Assembly (NCBI GenBank): GCA_905182995.1
Contig: CAJJDP010000133.1
Span: forward strand, 255,347 to 319,346
From: Paramecium octaurelia
Taxonomy: Eukaryota; Ciliophora; Oligohymenophorea; Peniculida; Parameciidae
Reading direction: 5' to 3'
DNA length: 64,000 nt
The stretch's first letter is position 1. The number at the start of each line of letters is the position of its first letter. The notes beneath the pieces were generated by a model. That model saw only the letters and a list, made by a program, of their open reading frames with translations, was not told where the DNA came from and made no database searches. A program made the translations under genes and the position numbers. This document shows, one piece after another, positions 23,792 to 36,600 of the stretch.

Positions 23792-25138
23792 TCAATGGTG
23801 TTCATGATGATGGGCATATTATTTCTTCCAATTTTCTTCAATTTACTTTCTTACATCAGCAGGTAATTATGGATGATGATGTTAATAACCTCCTTCAAAT
23901 GGACTGCCTCCATGGAATTAATGAGGATCACTATGACCATCAAATTCAACATGTCTGACTATAAAAAACAATTAATAACTTGATTCTTACATCTTTCATA
24001 TTCGAACACATCCTTGTAATACTAAGTGATATAGGCTCTGGTGGATGCTGGCTCACTTTTAGTAAGTCTTGAAGTAAATTGTCTCAAGAAGTCGTTGACC
24101 ACCAAATCCTCATTGAGGGCTTCCAAATCCAAATCTCCAATGGGATTAATGGGCTCAGTGTTGATCTAAGTCTTAGTAGTGTGTCTCCAATGAGCCTCAA
24201 TCCCCATAGTATGCCATTGATTAACAACTGCCACGATGGTTTTTCCTGGAGTATGTTTATAAAGAGTTTCAAAAATTTCAATATCCTTTCTGTCCACCAA
24301 GATTTTCTTCTAATGAGGACTCAGTTTCTCGAAAAGCTTAACAAACCAAGAGGCTCTGAATTTATCTACTGATTCAGCGAATTGTTCTCCACCAAGAACT
24401 GCCAATTAAAAGGCCAAATCCTATCTCTCTCTTCTCCATCTGATTTGACTGAGGAGTTTGAGGAAGTTCAAAGAAACACTGAGAGGATCAAATCTTGGTT
24501 CGGTCTAAAGAGGATATAACGGAGAGTACTTTCAATGACAATAGGTCATCATTAGTGATTGCCAAACCACCAAAAACAACATTGGCACCTTGAGCACGAG
24601 CCTATTCAATAGCATACTTGACTTCTAAGCCTGGAATGAATGGATGGAAATCACTGTTAAATGCTAAAATTAAATATTAATAGATATTAATTACCTTTCA
24701 AAAATTACATTAAACCTAACCATGAGTAGAGTCTTGCCCAAAAGACTGTGTTTCTGAAATTCCTGACTCCAGATTCTAATTCCCATTTATAAGCCCCTCT
24801 TAATACATCATTATAGACATTCAATTCAGATTGAGATGTGACTCCCTCAATATTTTTAACAATATTCCACCATTCTTGGTTTGTTTGCACATAGACACTA
24901 TCAGGTTTGACTTCATTAATCAATTTTTATGTTCTGTAGGCCAACATAGTAGAGGCATGTGTTGATCCAATAAGATATAGTTTTCTATGATGAGCAGGGT
25001 CTTCAAGGATAGTCAATGTATTCTCAAAAGGATTTGATCTACATCCCATTTATTTATTTACCTATTTCCAGCTCTTAGGTATTTGCTTAACAGATGATTT
25101 TAGTTTCTTTGGAATTTATGCACCACCTATCCAAACAT
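23792..25138 (-). CDS. TraB-domain protein (TRABD-like)
   Basis: 411 aa, ATG 25138-25136, TGA 23794-23792, four introns: 25039-25061 (23), 24664-24694 (31), 24503-24527 (25), 23959-23990 (32). The TraB/GumN fold is shown by an N-terminal Tyr-Leu-Ile-Gly-Ser-Thr-His-Ala-Ser (about residues 50-58), followed by Lys-Pro-Asp-Ser-Val-Tyr-Val-Gln, an internal Val-Asp-Arg-Lys-Asp-Ile, and a Val-Ala-Val-Val-Asn-Gln-Trp-His-x-x-Gly-Ile near the end of the domain. That is the GxxH ... GxxH pairing in relaxed form. Eukaryotic TRABD proteins sit on mitochondrial outer membranes or are metalloprotease-like (Tiki). The last ~60 residues are His/Gly-rich with His-His-His clusters. No membrane anchor is obvious. 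This is the complete copy; a 5' copy lies in the repeat at 25437. Confidence 0.85.
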
Positions 25139-25435
25139 TTCTATTTTTTAATAATAATAATAAATATCTCCTTCAATATTCTTCTTATATAAATCTCATT
25201 TTCATTTATGCTCAATGTGCTGACCATCTACAATCATGCTTCAGGCAAGTCAGTAAGTAAAAAATACTCAACATTAGAAATTAACACAAACTCTATATTT
25301 TCAACTCATTTCTGATATCCCACAACTCTTTCTCTCCATGTAATCTTCAACACCTCAATGCTTTACTCATGATGCTCATTTGATCTTTACTTATTTCAAA
25401 TTCAACATCCATAAAAAATGTTCCAGGATTTGTAC
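24069..25435. repeat. Direct repeat 1, left copy (1367 bp)
   Basis: Apparently identical, by inspection, to 25437-26803 at an offset of 1368, with only an N at 25436 between the copies. It holds most of the TraB gene. A repeat abutting a one-base gap on both sides is the mark of two contigs whose overlap was not merged. Confidence 0.93.
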
Positions 25436-25436
25436 N

Positions 25437-26506
25437 TTGAAGTAAATTGTCTCAAGAAGTCGTTGACCACCAAATCCTCATTGAGGGCTTCCAAATCCAA
25501 ATCTCCAATGGGATTAATGGGCTCAGTGTTGATCTAAGTCTTAGTAGTGTGTCTCCAATGAGCCTCAATCCCCATAGTATGCCATTGATTAACAACTGCC
25601 ACGATGGTTTTTCCTGGAGTATGTTTATAAAGAGTTTCAAAAATTTCAATATCCTTTCTGTCCACCAAGATTTTCTTCTAATGAGGACTCAGTTTCTCGA
25701 AAAGCTTAACAAACCAAGAGGCTCTGAATTTATCTACTGATTCAGCGAATTGTTCTCCACCAAGAACTGCCAATTAAAAGGCCAAATCCTATCTCTCTCT
25801 TCTCCATCTGATTTGACTGAGGAGTTTGAGGAAGTTCAAAGAAACACTGAGAGGATCAAATCTTGGTTCGGTCTAAAGAGGATATAACGGAGAGTACTTT
25901 CAATGACAATAGGTCATCATTAGTGATTGCCAAACCACCAAAAACAACATTGGCACCTTGAGCACGAGCCTATTCAATAGCATACTTGACTTCTAAGCCT
26001 GGAATGAATGGATGGAAATCACTGTTAAATGCTAAAATTAAATATTAATAGATATTAATTACCTTTCAAAAATTACATTAAACCTAACCATGAGTAGAGT
26101 CTTGCCCAAAAGACTGTGTTTCTGAAATTCCTGACTCCAGATTCTAATTCCCATTTATAAGCCCCTCTTAATACATCATTATAGACATTCAATTCAGATT
26201 GAGATGTGACTCCCTCAATATTTTTAACAATATTCCACCATTCTTGGTTTGTTTGCACATAGACACTATCAGGTTTGACTTCATTAATCAATTTTTATGT
26301 TCTGTAGGCCAACATAGTAGAGGCATGTGTTGATCCAATAAGATATAGTTTTCTATGATGAGCAGGGTCTTCAAGGATAGTCAATGTATTCTCAAAAGGA
26401 TTTGATCTACATCCCATTTATTTATTTACCTATTTCCAGCTCTTAGGTATTTGCTTAACAGATGATTTTAGTTTCTTTGGAATTTATGCACCACCTATCC
26501 AAACAT
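25437..26506 (-). pseudogene. 5' part of the TraB gene repeated by the assembly
   Basis: Exact repeat of the first ~80% of the TraB-domain gene, including ATG (26506-26504) and three introns, cut at the N at 25436. It has no 3' end of its own. I read it as the real 5' end and promoter side of the same gene, not a second gene: the unique sequence right of 26803 is its true upstream region. Confidence 0.85.
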
Positions 26507-26803
26507 TTCTATTTTTTAATAATAATAATAAATATCTCCTTCAATATTCTTCTTATATAAATCTCATTTTCATTTATGCTCAATGTGCTGACCATCTACA
26601 ATCATGCTTCAGGCAAGTCAGTAAGTAAAAAATACTCAACATTAGAAATTAACACAAACTCTATATTTTCAACTCATTTCTGATATCCCACAACTCTTTC
26701 TCTCCATGTAATCTTCAACACCTCAATGCTTTACTCATGATGCTCATTTGATCTTTACTTATTTCAAATTCAACATCCATAAAAAATGTTCCAGGATTTG
26801 TAC
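25437..26803. repeat. Direct repeat 1, right copy (1367 bp)
   Basis: Copy of 24069-25435. Its right end runs into unique sequence at 26804, and its left end begins immediately after the N. Probably the same genomic locus counted twice. Confidence 0.93.
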
Positions 26804-27265
26804 AAATGAGATCCTTCTATTTATTTTATATCAGAGTGGAATTTGTTAACAATTGATCTACTGTTGCTATATATAATTATTAATCGTATTTCAAAGTCTT
26901 TTATAAAGGATCATCATCACAATTCCTATTTTTATTTCCAATCTTCATTAAATTTGTACTAGTTATTATTATTTTTCAAAGTACAAGTACAAAATTATCA
27001 AAAAAAAGAATTTCTATTTGAATTGTTTACTATTAATTAATTTAAAACTAATATAAATTGTTAATCAAACATATTTATTAATAAATCAGGAGCAATGGCA
27101 ATATGTAACAATTTGATGAAATTGATGTATCAATAAAGAAAACTTCAAAAATTCAGACATATAACTAAATTACTTTTATTGTGAATTAAATTTGCTCTAT
27201 TCTTTATAAAGTATTTTATAGTATTTAATTGCCAAAATATTTTCAATTATTTATTAAATAAAATA
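26804..27265. other. Intergenic between divergent genes
   Basis: About 460 bp of AT-rich sequence between the upstream side of the TraB gene and the SPRY-like gene. No protein-like frame stands out. Presumably promoter regions. Confidence 0.5.
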
Positions 27266-27898
27266 ATGGGTAATTGTGAGACAAGCAACACAGTTATAGG
27301 TGATCCACAATTTTAATAAATTGGAAGTGGAGCTGAAGCAAGAAACTTTAGTTCTACTTATAAAAGTGAATATGTTGAGGTACACGGTAATCTCGCAGTT
27401 GTTGAGGAACAAGAAGAAGGTGGTTTAGTCCTTTTGGATGAACCTGCAAAAGAACAAGACCTTATAAAAGTGAAGATTTGTTGTGATACCATATAAACAG
27501 TAAAATTCATTATTATTACAGAGCATCGGAATTGGGATAGTGGATTTCGATATTGTCAAAGAAACCGATTTTTCAGGAAATTGCAATTATGGATTAGACC
27601 ATGGAATGTGGATTGTTTATTCAGACAAATGTAAATCATCCATATAATTTAAGTGGTTGCTGCCTCAAACGATGAGAATCTTGATAAGAAATCTCTAGGA
27701 ATCGAAGTAAAATAAGGAGAGATTATCGAATGTATAAGAAATGGAGATGCATTCACAATTAGAAAAGCTGGTGAAAATAATAAATAAATTACCTTCAAAT
27801 TACCTCCTAATAAAAATTACAGATTTGCTGCATATTTGTTTAGTGGTTGGGACAGTAAAGAAGCAAAAGTATCCGAGGCTAGAATTGAAACATTGTGA
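27266..27898 (+). CDS. SPRY-like domain protein, possible N-myristoylation
   Basis: 195 aa, ATG 27266, introns 27500-27521 (22) and 27631-27653 (23), TGA 27896-27898. The protein begins Met-Gly-Asn-Cys, a plausible N-myristoylation/palmitoylation signal. After ~75 acidic residues it shows a beta-rich stretch with Gly-Ile-Val-Asp-Phe, Asn-Tyr-Gly-Leu-Asp-His-Gly, Lys-Gln-Gly-Glu-Ile-Ile-Glu-Cys, a hydrophobic strand Ile-Thr-Phe-Lys-Leu, and Tyr-Arg-Phe-Ala-Ala-Tyr-Leu. That pattern is reminiscent of SPRY/B30.2 interaction domains, but no motif is decisive. It ends 36 bp from the convergent secreted-protein gene. The family call is tentative; the gene model is firm because both introns restore a single frame. 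Confidence 0.78.
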
Positions 27899-27934
27899 TA
27901 TTTATACACAATTAATATGTTAAGAATTAAATCA

Positions 27935-28493
27935 TCATTCAACCTATCTTAATCCTGTTACCAAGGCTTTCATGGCAAAATTAGCAACCAAATATCCTGC
28001 CTCATGATATTTGTGTTCTGTATTCCATAAAAGATTTCCCTTATGAATCTCTTTCTTAGTAGCAAAGAAGTGTGCCATTGCGTAATCATAGATTTTATCA
28101 GTGATTTGTTCCATTCTATCTGTTTCCTTCAATCCATATAATGTACACATCTCAACAAATTCAGGTTCAGCATATAAGCAGTTTGTATATTCCTCTGGTA
28201 GGGACTATATAAATGTGAACTTCTATTACATTAAAATAGTCGTCAACTTCCTTTTTTAAAGCTAATAATTCAGATACACCAGCCTTGTCAGCTTTCTGTA
28301 ACATATAACCAACAAATCCGAAAATGTCAATCTAAATCGCATCGTCTCCGCAATTAGAAACATGCTATGGTTGAGGCAAATTGTTATATTCATAAGCTCC
28401 TTCTAATGCTTCTTGGTTATATTGGCGTTCAGCAGGTGTGTAAATGCATGATGTCATTGCAAAGCAGATGATTAATATAGCAATTGATTTCAT
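27935..28493 (-). CDS. Small secreted protein, 177 aa
   Basis: ATG 28493-28491, one 25-nt intron (28205-28229), TGA 27937-27935. The N-terminus Met-Lys-Ser-Ile followed by Ala-Ile-Leu-Ile-Ile-Cys-Phe-Ala is a clear signal peptide of ~18 residues. The mature part has several Cys (Asn-Cys-Gly-Asp-Asp, Asn-Cys-Leu-Tyr, Met-Cys-Thr-Leu) suited to disulfides and is mostly helical, with His and Tyr. No membrane anchor follows. I do not recognise the family. It could be lumenal, secreted, or a granule or cortical alveolar component. Confidence 0.8.
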
Positions 28494-28719
28494 TTTAAAT
28501 ATATATATTATATATATCTTTTGAAATCAAGCAGTATTTTCAATCCAAACTAATCAAATCACTTATTGTATGAAATCTTAGGGGTATTATTTAAGATAAT
28601 GTAGAAAAATAGTAGTATCAAGGGAACTTTTAAAACATTTTCCATATTAAGACACAGACGCTAATTTATTTGCTATTCATATAATATCAATTATTGAATT
28701 AAATAAAATGTATTAAATC

Positions 28720-29007
28720 TCAAAAAAATGATTGTAATTTATTTCCTCCAGGTATTTTATCTATGATTTCCTTGGCTTTTTTTACCTTTTCATCAACATC
28801 TTAAATTGTCTTACTTACTTTAGACATATTCTCATTAATCTAACACTTAATATATGAAATTACATTTTTGGTTGTCGACTCTAAAGTACTTGACAAGGCA
28901 ATCATCTTTTCAACTTGAGGAGCGATTTTGGATAGTGCATCCATGTCTTCTCGCAATTGTCTTATGCTATCTCCTAATTATTATACTCTTTGAATATCGT
29001 TTCCCAT
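28720..29007 (-). CDS. Small coiled-coil protein, 95 aa
   Basis: ATG 29007-29005, no intron, TGA 28722-28720, with six TAA/TAG codons read as Gln. It starts Met-Gly-Asn-Asp, another possible myristoylation start. The whole chain is helical with heptad-spaced Ile/Leu/Val/Met and one Cys, ending in a short Pro-Gly-Gly tail. The promoter side faces the AT-rich gap that begins at 29010. Function unknown. Confidence 0.65.
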
Positions 29008-29221
29008 TATTTAATTTATTATTAATTTTATTTTAATATTTATTTAATTATATTTCATTTTAATTTTAGATACCTATATTCATACTAAACTTTGAATAAA
29101 CATACCAAAAATTATTTTTCTCTTAAACAAATTGAGAATAATAATTACATTAATTATATATTCATAATCTGAATTCATTTAATAATATATCATTCCAATA
29201 ATAATTAAAATTAATTATAAA

Positions 29222-29377
29222 TCACTAATCAACTTATCTTTTTTTAGAAGTAAGATGATATTCTAATAATAATTACCCTAAAGAATTGACTTCTACATTA
29301 AGTTCCTTTAATTTCTCTCTTGACACAGACTTCATAAATGATCGAGCAAATTCATAGCAATCTTTTATTTATTTCAT
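29222..29377 (-). CDS. Possible 51-aa ORF or exon
   Basis: ATG 29377-29375 to TGA 29224-29222. The sequence is helical and charged with a balanced composition, unlike the AT-noise around it, but it is too short to trust. It could be a small gene or a leftover of a decayed one. Confidence 0.25.
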
Positions 29378-31208
29378 TTATTTATTCTTATTTTAAGGAC
29401 TATGTTAAGAATTTTAATTTAGGATTTTGCACAATTTATTAAAATTAAAATCCTGATTTTGGTTTTCGCAATCTTAAAATTTCAATTTTTAATTCTAAAA
29501 TATTGATTTGAAAAAATTAATTATTTAGTTAATTAGAACTGTTCTTAATACCTTATAATATCGAATCTAATAAAATTTTCTTTCTTTTGTCTTTGAAAAT
29601 TCAAAATGCATTTTTATATAAAATAATGGGGAAAAATTAGGAGGGAAAAATTAATAGTATTGAATTAATTTTTATTGTTAAAAAGTTTAATTAAATTAGA
29701 GTAAGTAATAACACTCATTATTCCATAAATAATTACTTTGATCATGAATTACCAACTCCATTTTTAAGTCAAGCAATTACTCTAATACACAAAATTGTTG
29801 AAAAATCAATTATAAAGTATTTATTGATCAAATTACATCTAATTATGAGTCTACTTTAAATGATTCTGAGTGTATATATTTGATTGCCAATTTACTCCTT
29901 AAAATGGGAAATACAAAATTAAATTATTTCTCTAATTTGTTTCTATGAATTTTTTTTTTTAAAGATTTTTCTTAAATCTCAATCATTAAATTACTTTGAG
30001 AGGAGATAATTGCTCATTGGTAAGAATTTTAAGAAATCTATGTTATGACATTTGCATTTAATATATTTTCGAGAGAATAAAAAAAAGCAAAGAACTTCAT
30101 AAAAACAAAATAAAATGTCAAATCGAAATATTTTACCTAATAAGGTGATAACTATTCAATCATTTTGTTTTTACAGTAAGTTATTGAAGAAGGGAGAGAA
30201 TGAACTTTACAAATATAATATTTTTAGGCAATTTGAGACTCTCAACAAATCAAGTATTTCTGAACTTTAAAAATATTGATGAATAAATGGATGATTCAAA
30301 ATTTTTCCTAATTTCAAGAATTTATGTTAATTGGTTAAAAGATGGGTATAGGAGTATATTAAGGAAAAAATGATAAATCTCAAATTATAAGTAAAATTGT
30401 ACAAAATATTCTAAAGTGATTCCCCATTGAATTTTACCTCTTCATACATCAGTTTAATCCTATTGAAAATATGGAATTGGTTAAAATGCAATTTGAAACA
30501 AATGACATATGTATTATAATTGGGTATTAATTCATAAATTCAAACATATAATCATGAAATAGGGACGATATGAGTCGGATAAAAAGTGAAATAAATATTG
30601 CTATTTTTGGCATTAAGTCAATAAAATAGTTAAATTTTATTGACTTAATACATTTTCAATTATTAACTAGAAATTCAAAATTTTAATTTAATTAATTTAT
30701 ATTGAAGTAACTTTAATCATATTTTACTGTTGAAACCAGCTATATTTGGTTAAAAGGCTAGTTGTCGTAAATTGATTGACGTTCCTCTGTCTGATCTGAT
30801 ATAATTCTTTATTACTATTAGGTTCTAACCAGTGCTAAATTCTCGATAAAAGTCCAAATTGCCTCTAGAGCTTTCATAATAATATATTTAATTCCTAAAT
30901 TATTGGCGAAAAAAAGAGACAAAAACAAAAAAAATGAAATTAAGTGCAGAAAATATAGAAATGGAGAATACATAAATTCCATCCTTAAAAATAGAATTCT
31001 TTTAGAATGAAAATTGAAATGATACCAAAATAAAAGTTGTGTTTTTCTTTTATTCATTTTATCATTTTTTTATATTAACTTTTTTTTTCAGAGATTTAAT
31101 GCTTCTGTTCCAATCATCATAAGCTAACATATATAACATACTTGAGTTAGAGCGAAGATTTAGAATCTCATTATGCCTCTTGAATAATGTTGACTTAAAG
31201 AGTATTTG
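29378..31208. other. AT-rich stretch, no supported gene
   Basis: About 1.8 kb of extremely AT-rich sequence with long A and T runs. A 79-codon minus frame at 30818-31057 is hydrophobic/Phe-rich AT-noise and I do not count it. No RNA gene recognised. Confidence 0.55.
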
Positions 31209-31802
31209 TATAATAGTTTAATTCTTATTTGAATTTAAAGGATTTGGTATATTTATTCAATGAAAGTTAGTAATTTTAATACATATATAATTTTTCAATT
31301 TACTTTTTTATTTAAACTAACATATATTTGCCTCTTTACTATTTAATATCTTACTTATTTATTATACTATATTACTTACAACCAACACCTGTAACTATTA
31401 TTTGATAATAATGATTTTATCAACTGAGACTAATAGAAATTTTGTAATTATCTTTAATTTAGAGCTAGTTAAGTTAAACTTTTTTACAAGAAATTTAATA
31501 TAAGTATAGGTGCAAATGAATATTATATCGAGATTATAAAGATGTTAAGTCACTCTATTGCTACAAATTCAAATCCGAATATGTAAGAAAGACAATTTTC
31601 ATATTTTCAAAGTTGAAACAAGTCTACTTTTTATAATTTATACATCATTAAAAATATTGAATATCATAGACTTACATACCCATTTGAATTATCTTATTAA
31701 TGTTTTTTTTATTGTAAAGTTTGTTCTATGATTCAATTGTGAATAATTACACAATGCAAATTCAAATAATTAAACTTCCCTAAGTTTCCATAATAGGTGA
31801 TT
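31209..31802. repeat. Direct repeat 2, left copy (594 bp)
   Basis: Identical by inspection to 32412-33005 (offset 1203). It ends directly at the N at 31803, but its partner does not begin there: 608 bp of unrelated sequence lie between. Confidence 0.9.
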
Positions 31803-31803
31803 N

Positions 31804-32411
31804 ATACATATTTCCCCCATAGTATACCAAAAAAGCAGATATTGATTGTGTAAAATTCTTATCACACATAATTCAATTTATTCATCTTAAAGCAAAAGGA
31901 TAGAGAACTCTAATCATGTCTGATTTAGGATAAAATACATCTCACCACTTTAAAAAAAATGTAAGGTCAAAGTTTCCTCCAATCATTCTCTAAAGCATTT
32001 AGCTAAGCTTTACTGGATACCAAAGTATAATTGCTATTCTATATCGTTATTGTAAATTTCCAACTGATTTAAGAACTTAGGAGTCCTAATGAATTCAGTG
32101 CAATTGGCATATAAGAAACCTTAAGGATTGATGTAATAAATTTCCAAATATTTGAGTTTAGTTGAATACTCATTATATAGCTCATCCTTCCTCATCCTTT
32201 TCCAAAGAGTTCCACTAAATTTCTTACAAAAAGTTAATTAGATAAGTGATAAAAATGTACTTCTATAATTAGGTAGATGTTATCCTATTGTAAAGTATAG
32301 ATTTCATCATGCATTTACGAAAGTATCCACCATATATGTATCCACTTGAAAACTTAAAAATAACTAGTCATAATTTTACATCCATTAGAATGTTAAAAAA
32401 TCATTCTATAT
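31804..32411 (+). pseudogene. Unique 608-bp segment with a decayed coding fragment
   Basis: Between the N and the second copy of repeat 2. A plus frame without TGA from 31871 to 32092 (73 residues and stop) reads as protein with balanced charged and hydrophobic residues; another short protein-like frame follows at ~32092-32180. Neither begins with a usable ATG plus intron structure. Probably remnants of a gene; family not recognised. Confidence 0.35.
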
Positions 32412-33005
32412 TATAATAGTTTAATTCTTATTTGAATTTAAAGGATTTGGTATATTTATTCAATGAAAGTTAGTAATTTTAATACATATATAATTTTTCA
32501 ATTTACTTTTTTATTTAAACTAACATATATTTGCCTCTTTACTATTTAATATCTTACTTATTTATTATACTATATTACTTACAACCAACACCTGTAACTA
32601 TTATTTGATAATAATGATTTTATCAACTGAGACTAATAGAAATTTTGTAATTATCTTTAATTTAGAGCTAGTTAAGTTAAACTTTTTTACAAGAAATTTA
32701 ATATAAGTATAGGTGCAAATGAATATTATATCGAGATTATAAAGATGTTAAGTCACTCTATTGCTACAAATTCAAATCCGAATATGTAAGAAAGACAATT
32801 TTCATATTTTCAAAGTTGAAACAAGTCTACTTTTTATAATTTATACATCATTAAAAATATTGAATATCATAGACTTACATACCCATTTGAATTATCTTAT
32901 TAATGTTTTTTTTATTGTAAAGTTTGTTCTATGATTCAATTGTGAATAATTACACAATGCAAATTCAAATAATTAAACTTCCCTAAGTTTCCATAATAGG
33001 TGATT
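32412..33005. repeat. Direct repeat 2, right copy (594 bp)
   Basis: Copy of 31209-31802 with a different left flank, continuing into unique sequence at 33006. Confidence 0.9.
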
Positions 33006-33630
33006 TAATTTTGATTATTTTAAAATAGACTGTATAGAAACTTTAAACATCTCAAAAAAGATCGATTATTACTGTTTTGCCAAAAATGCCTTTAAATTAT
33101 ACGACAGTTACCGAAATATTAAAGATAGAGTAAAGTAGAACAATAACTTGAATAATTTATTAAAATTGACAAGCAAATTTTCTTTAAACTTGATACCTTA
33201 CGTGTAATTAAAACCTGTCCATATTCGAGTCTGCCGACCTCATAATAAAGTTAGCAATCTCTTCCTAATATATCCTTTGGACTCTTTTTTTTTATAATAC
33301 ACTTATAAATTTCAAGAAACATATATAGTTTTGGATTGTTGTCAATCATTTTATCTAAACTCTCAAGCCTTATTTTTAGAAATAATATTACTTATCTCTT
33401 TATACTCTTGAATTTTAAATATCTTTTTATAGAATTCTATATACGTATTTGTTCTATATTGTTAAAGAATCAAGTCACCAAAGTTCCGACATAACATCTC
33501 ATTTATCAATCATTCTTCAATTTCATTTCATGACTCCAAATCTGTACTAAGTTTGATCTTCCTCCAACAAAAATTATGAATTAGGTGATAACACTTAAAA
33601 AGTAATAGAGAATCATTAATAAAAATCAAA
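33006..33630. other. Intergenic upstream of the WD40 gene
   Basis: About 625 bp, AT-rich, with no convincing coding frame. Presumably the promoter region of the WD40 gene. Confidence 0.5.
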
Positions 33631-36600
33631 ATGAAATGTGATCATAATTAGATAGAAGGGTTCTATGAAATTTTTGACAAAGTTAAAGATGTTGATATCG
33701 AATAATTAAAAAAAATAATTGAAATGCTTAGAAAGGAAAAAATTTCAGACTGTTTAGGATATCTAAAGGATATAGAAAATCAACAATAACAAAATTAATA
33801 AATAGAGAAACTAACACAAGTAGGTTAGGAACTATAGCTGACTGTTGTTAGAAATAACATTTAGATAATCACTAATATTCTCAATTAAATTAAAGATCAC
33901 GATTTTAATGTAAATGACTATTCAACTGAAATTTATTTTAATACTAAATAATAAATAATAAAATTAATATCCTAAGAAAAAGGGATAATTGAATTTTTGA
34001 AATTTCTCGTTCACCTTACAGCTATAGATGATAGATATATATAAAGTGGTTCAAATTCCTTAAATTTTTTAATTTAAATGAGAGTAGATCTGTCTAACCA
34101 ATGTTTTGAAAATATCAAAGTGAAAAATACTTCCTTAGAAGGAGCTAATTTTGTTAGATGTAACTTGATCGGATCCGAATTTAATAATGTAGATATAAGC
34201 GGAATAAATCTAAATGAAACTTTACTAATTAATTGCAAATGGAAAAACATAAAAATAAATGAATCAATAAAGTTGGAGGGGGATACTAATTGTGTTTAAT
34301 CAGTGTGCTTTTCTCCTGATGGTAAGACATTAGCATCTGGTAGTATTGATAAGTCTATTAGAATATGGGATGTTAAGACAGGATAATAAAAAGCCAAATT
34401 AGATGGCCATACAAGTTATGTTCTATCAGTCTGCTTTTCGCCTAATGGTACAACATTAGCATCTGGCAGTGGAGATGAGTCAATCGGTTTATGGGATGTT
34501 AAGACAGTAAAATAAAAAAAAAAATTGAATCTTCATAGAAGCGCTGTCTATTCAGTGTGTTTCTCTCCTGATGGTACTTTAATAGCATCCGGTAGTAATG
34601 ATAACTGTATTCGTTTATGGGATGCTGAGACAGGAGAATGTGAAGACACACTAAATGGGCATCATAATTGGGTAAAATAAATAGTATTCTCTCCAGATGG
34701 TACTACATTAGCATCTGGTAGTGGAGATAGATCTATAATTTTATGGGATGTTAAGACAAGAAAGCAAATATCAAAATTATGTGGTCATACTAGTACAGTC
34801 CTTTCAGTCAGCTTCTCTCCTGATAGTACTATATTAACATCTGGTAGTGATGATCACTCTATTCGTTTATGGGATGTTAAAACAGGATAATAAAAAGCCT
34901 AATTAGAGGGTCATATTGGTGCTGTTTATTCAGTTTGCTTCTCCCCTGATGGAGCGACAATAGCATCTGGTAGTAATGATATGTCTGTCCGCTTATGGAA
35001 TGTTTTAAAAGGATAATAAAAAGCAGAATTAAATGGTCATAGGGATCTTGTCTCATCTGTTTGCTTCTCTCCAGATGGTACCACTTTAGCCTCTGGCAGC
35101 GGTGATAAATCTATTCGTTTATGGAATGCTGAAATAGGATAAAATGCCAAAATCGATGGTCATAGTTAGATTATCACATAAGTATGCTTCTCTCCTGATG
35201 GTACTACATTAGCATCTTGTAGTTATGATAAATCTATCCGTTTATGGGATGTTAAGACAGGATAATAAAAATCCAAGTTAGAAATTTATAACGGGAATCT
35301 TTACTCAATATGTTTTTCTTCTGATGGTTCAACAATAGCTTCTGGATGTTGGGATAACTTTATCTGTTTATGGGATGTTTAGACAGGATAATAAAAAGCC
35401 AAATTAGGTGGCCATACAAGTTATGTTCTTTCAGTCTGCTTTTCACCTAATAGTACTACATTAGCATCTGGTTGTGATACTAATTCTATTAGTTTATGGG
35501 ATATTAAAACAAGAAAAAAAAAGACCAAATTGGATGGTCATACTAGTTATGTCCTTTCAGTATGCTTCTCTCCAGATGGAATTACTCTTATATCTGGTAG
35601 CTAGGATTAATCTATACGTTTATGGAATGTTTATACAGGAAAATAACATGCCAAACTGGATGGGCATACTGGTTCTGTCCTATCAGTACGCTGCTCTCCA
35701 GATGGTATTACAATAGCTTCTGGTGGCAAGGATAATTATATCTGTTTATGGAATGCCAAAACAGGATAAATAAAATAAAAATTAGAGTATCATAATGCAG
35801 CAGTTAATGAATTATGCTTCTCTCCTGATGGTACTACACTAGCATCTGGAAGTTATGATAAATCTATCAGTTTATTGGATGTTAAAACAGGACTATTAAA
35901 AGCAAAATTGGATTCTCATTCTAATAAAAATCTATCAGTATGCTTTTCCCCTGATGGTACTACATTAGCATCTAGTAGTGATAATTCTATACTTTTATGG
36001 GATGTTAAGAAGAGAAGAAACCATATCAAATTACAGGAGCCTAGCAATTCAATCTTATCAGTTTGTTTCTCCCCTGATGGTAATACAATAGCATCTGGTA
36101 GTGTTAATCAGTCTATAAGTCTATGGGATGCTAAGACAGGATAATAACAAGCGATATTGGGCGGTCATAAAAGTCATGTTCTGTCAGTTTGCTTTTCCCC
36201 TGATGGTACTACATTAGCATCTGGGAGCGGCGATAATACCATCCGTTTATGGGATGTTAATACAAGATAATAAAAAGCATAGTTTGACCTCCATCTTAGT
36301 GCTGTTTATTCAGTATGTTACTCTGCAAATGGTTTTTTAATAGCTTCTGGTAGTAATGATAATTCTATTCGTTTATGGGATGCTAAGACAGGAGAATAAC
36401 AAGCGATATTGAGTGGTCATAAAAGTCATGTTTTATCAGTTTGCTTTTCCCCTGATGGGACTACATTAGCATCCGGGAGCGGCGATAATACTATCCGTTT
36501 ATGGGATGTTAATACAAGATAATAAAAAGCCTAGTTAGACGGTCATACTAATACTGTGTATTCAGTTTGCTTCTCTTCTGATGGTACTAGTTTAGCATCT

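Noticed and set aside
25437..26803. A tandem duplication of the TraB-domain gene
   Set aside because: The copies appear identical to the base and meet exactly at a single N, so an unmerged assembly overlap is far more likely.
30818..31057. 79-codon minus frame rich in Phe/Leu/Ile
   Set aside because: Composition is what AT-rich non-coding DNA yields, with no signal peptide logic or neighbours to support it.
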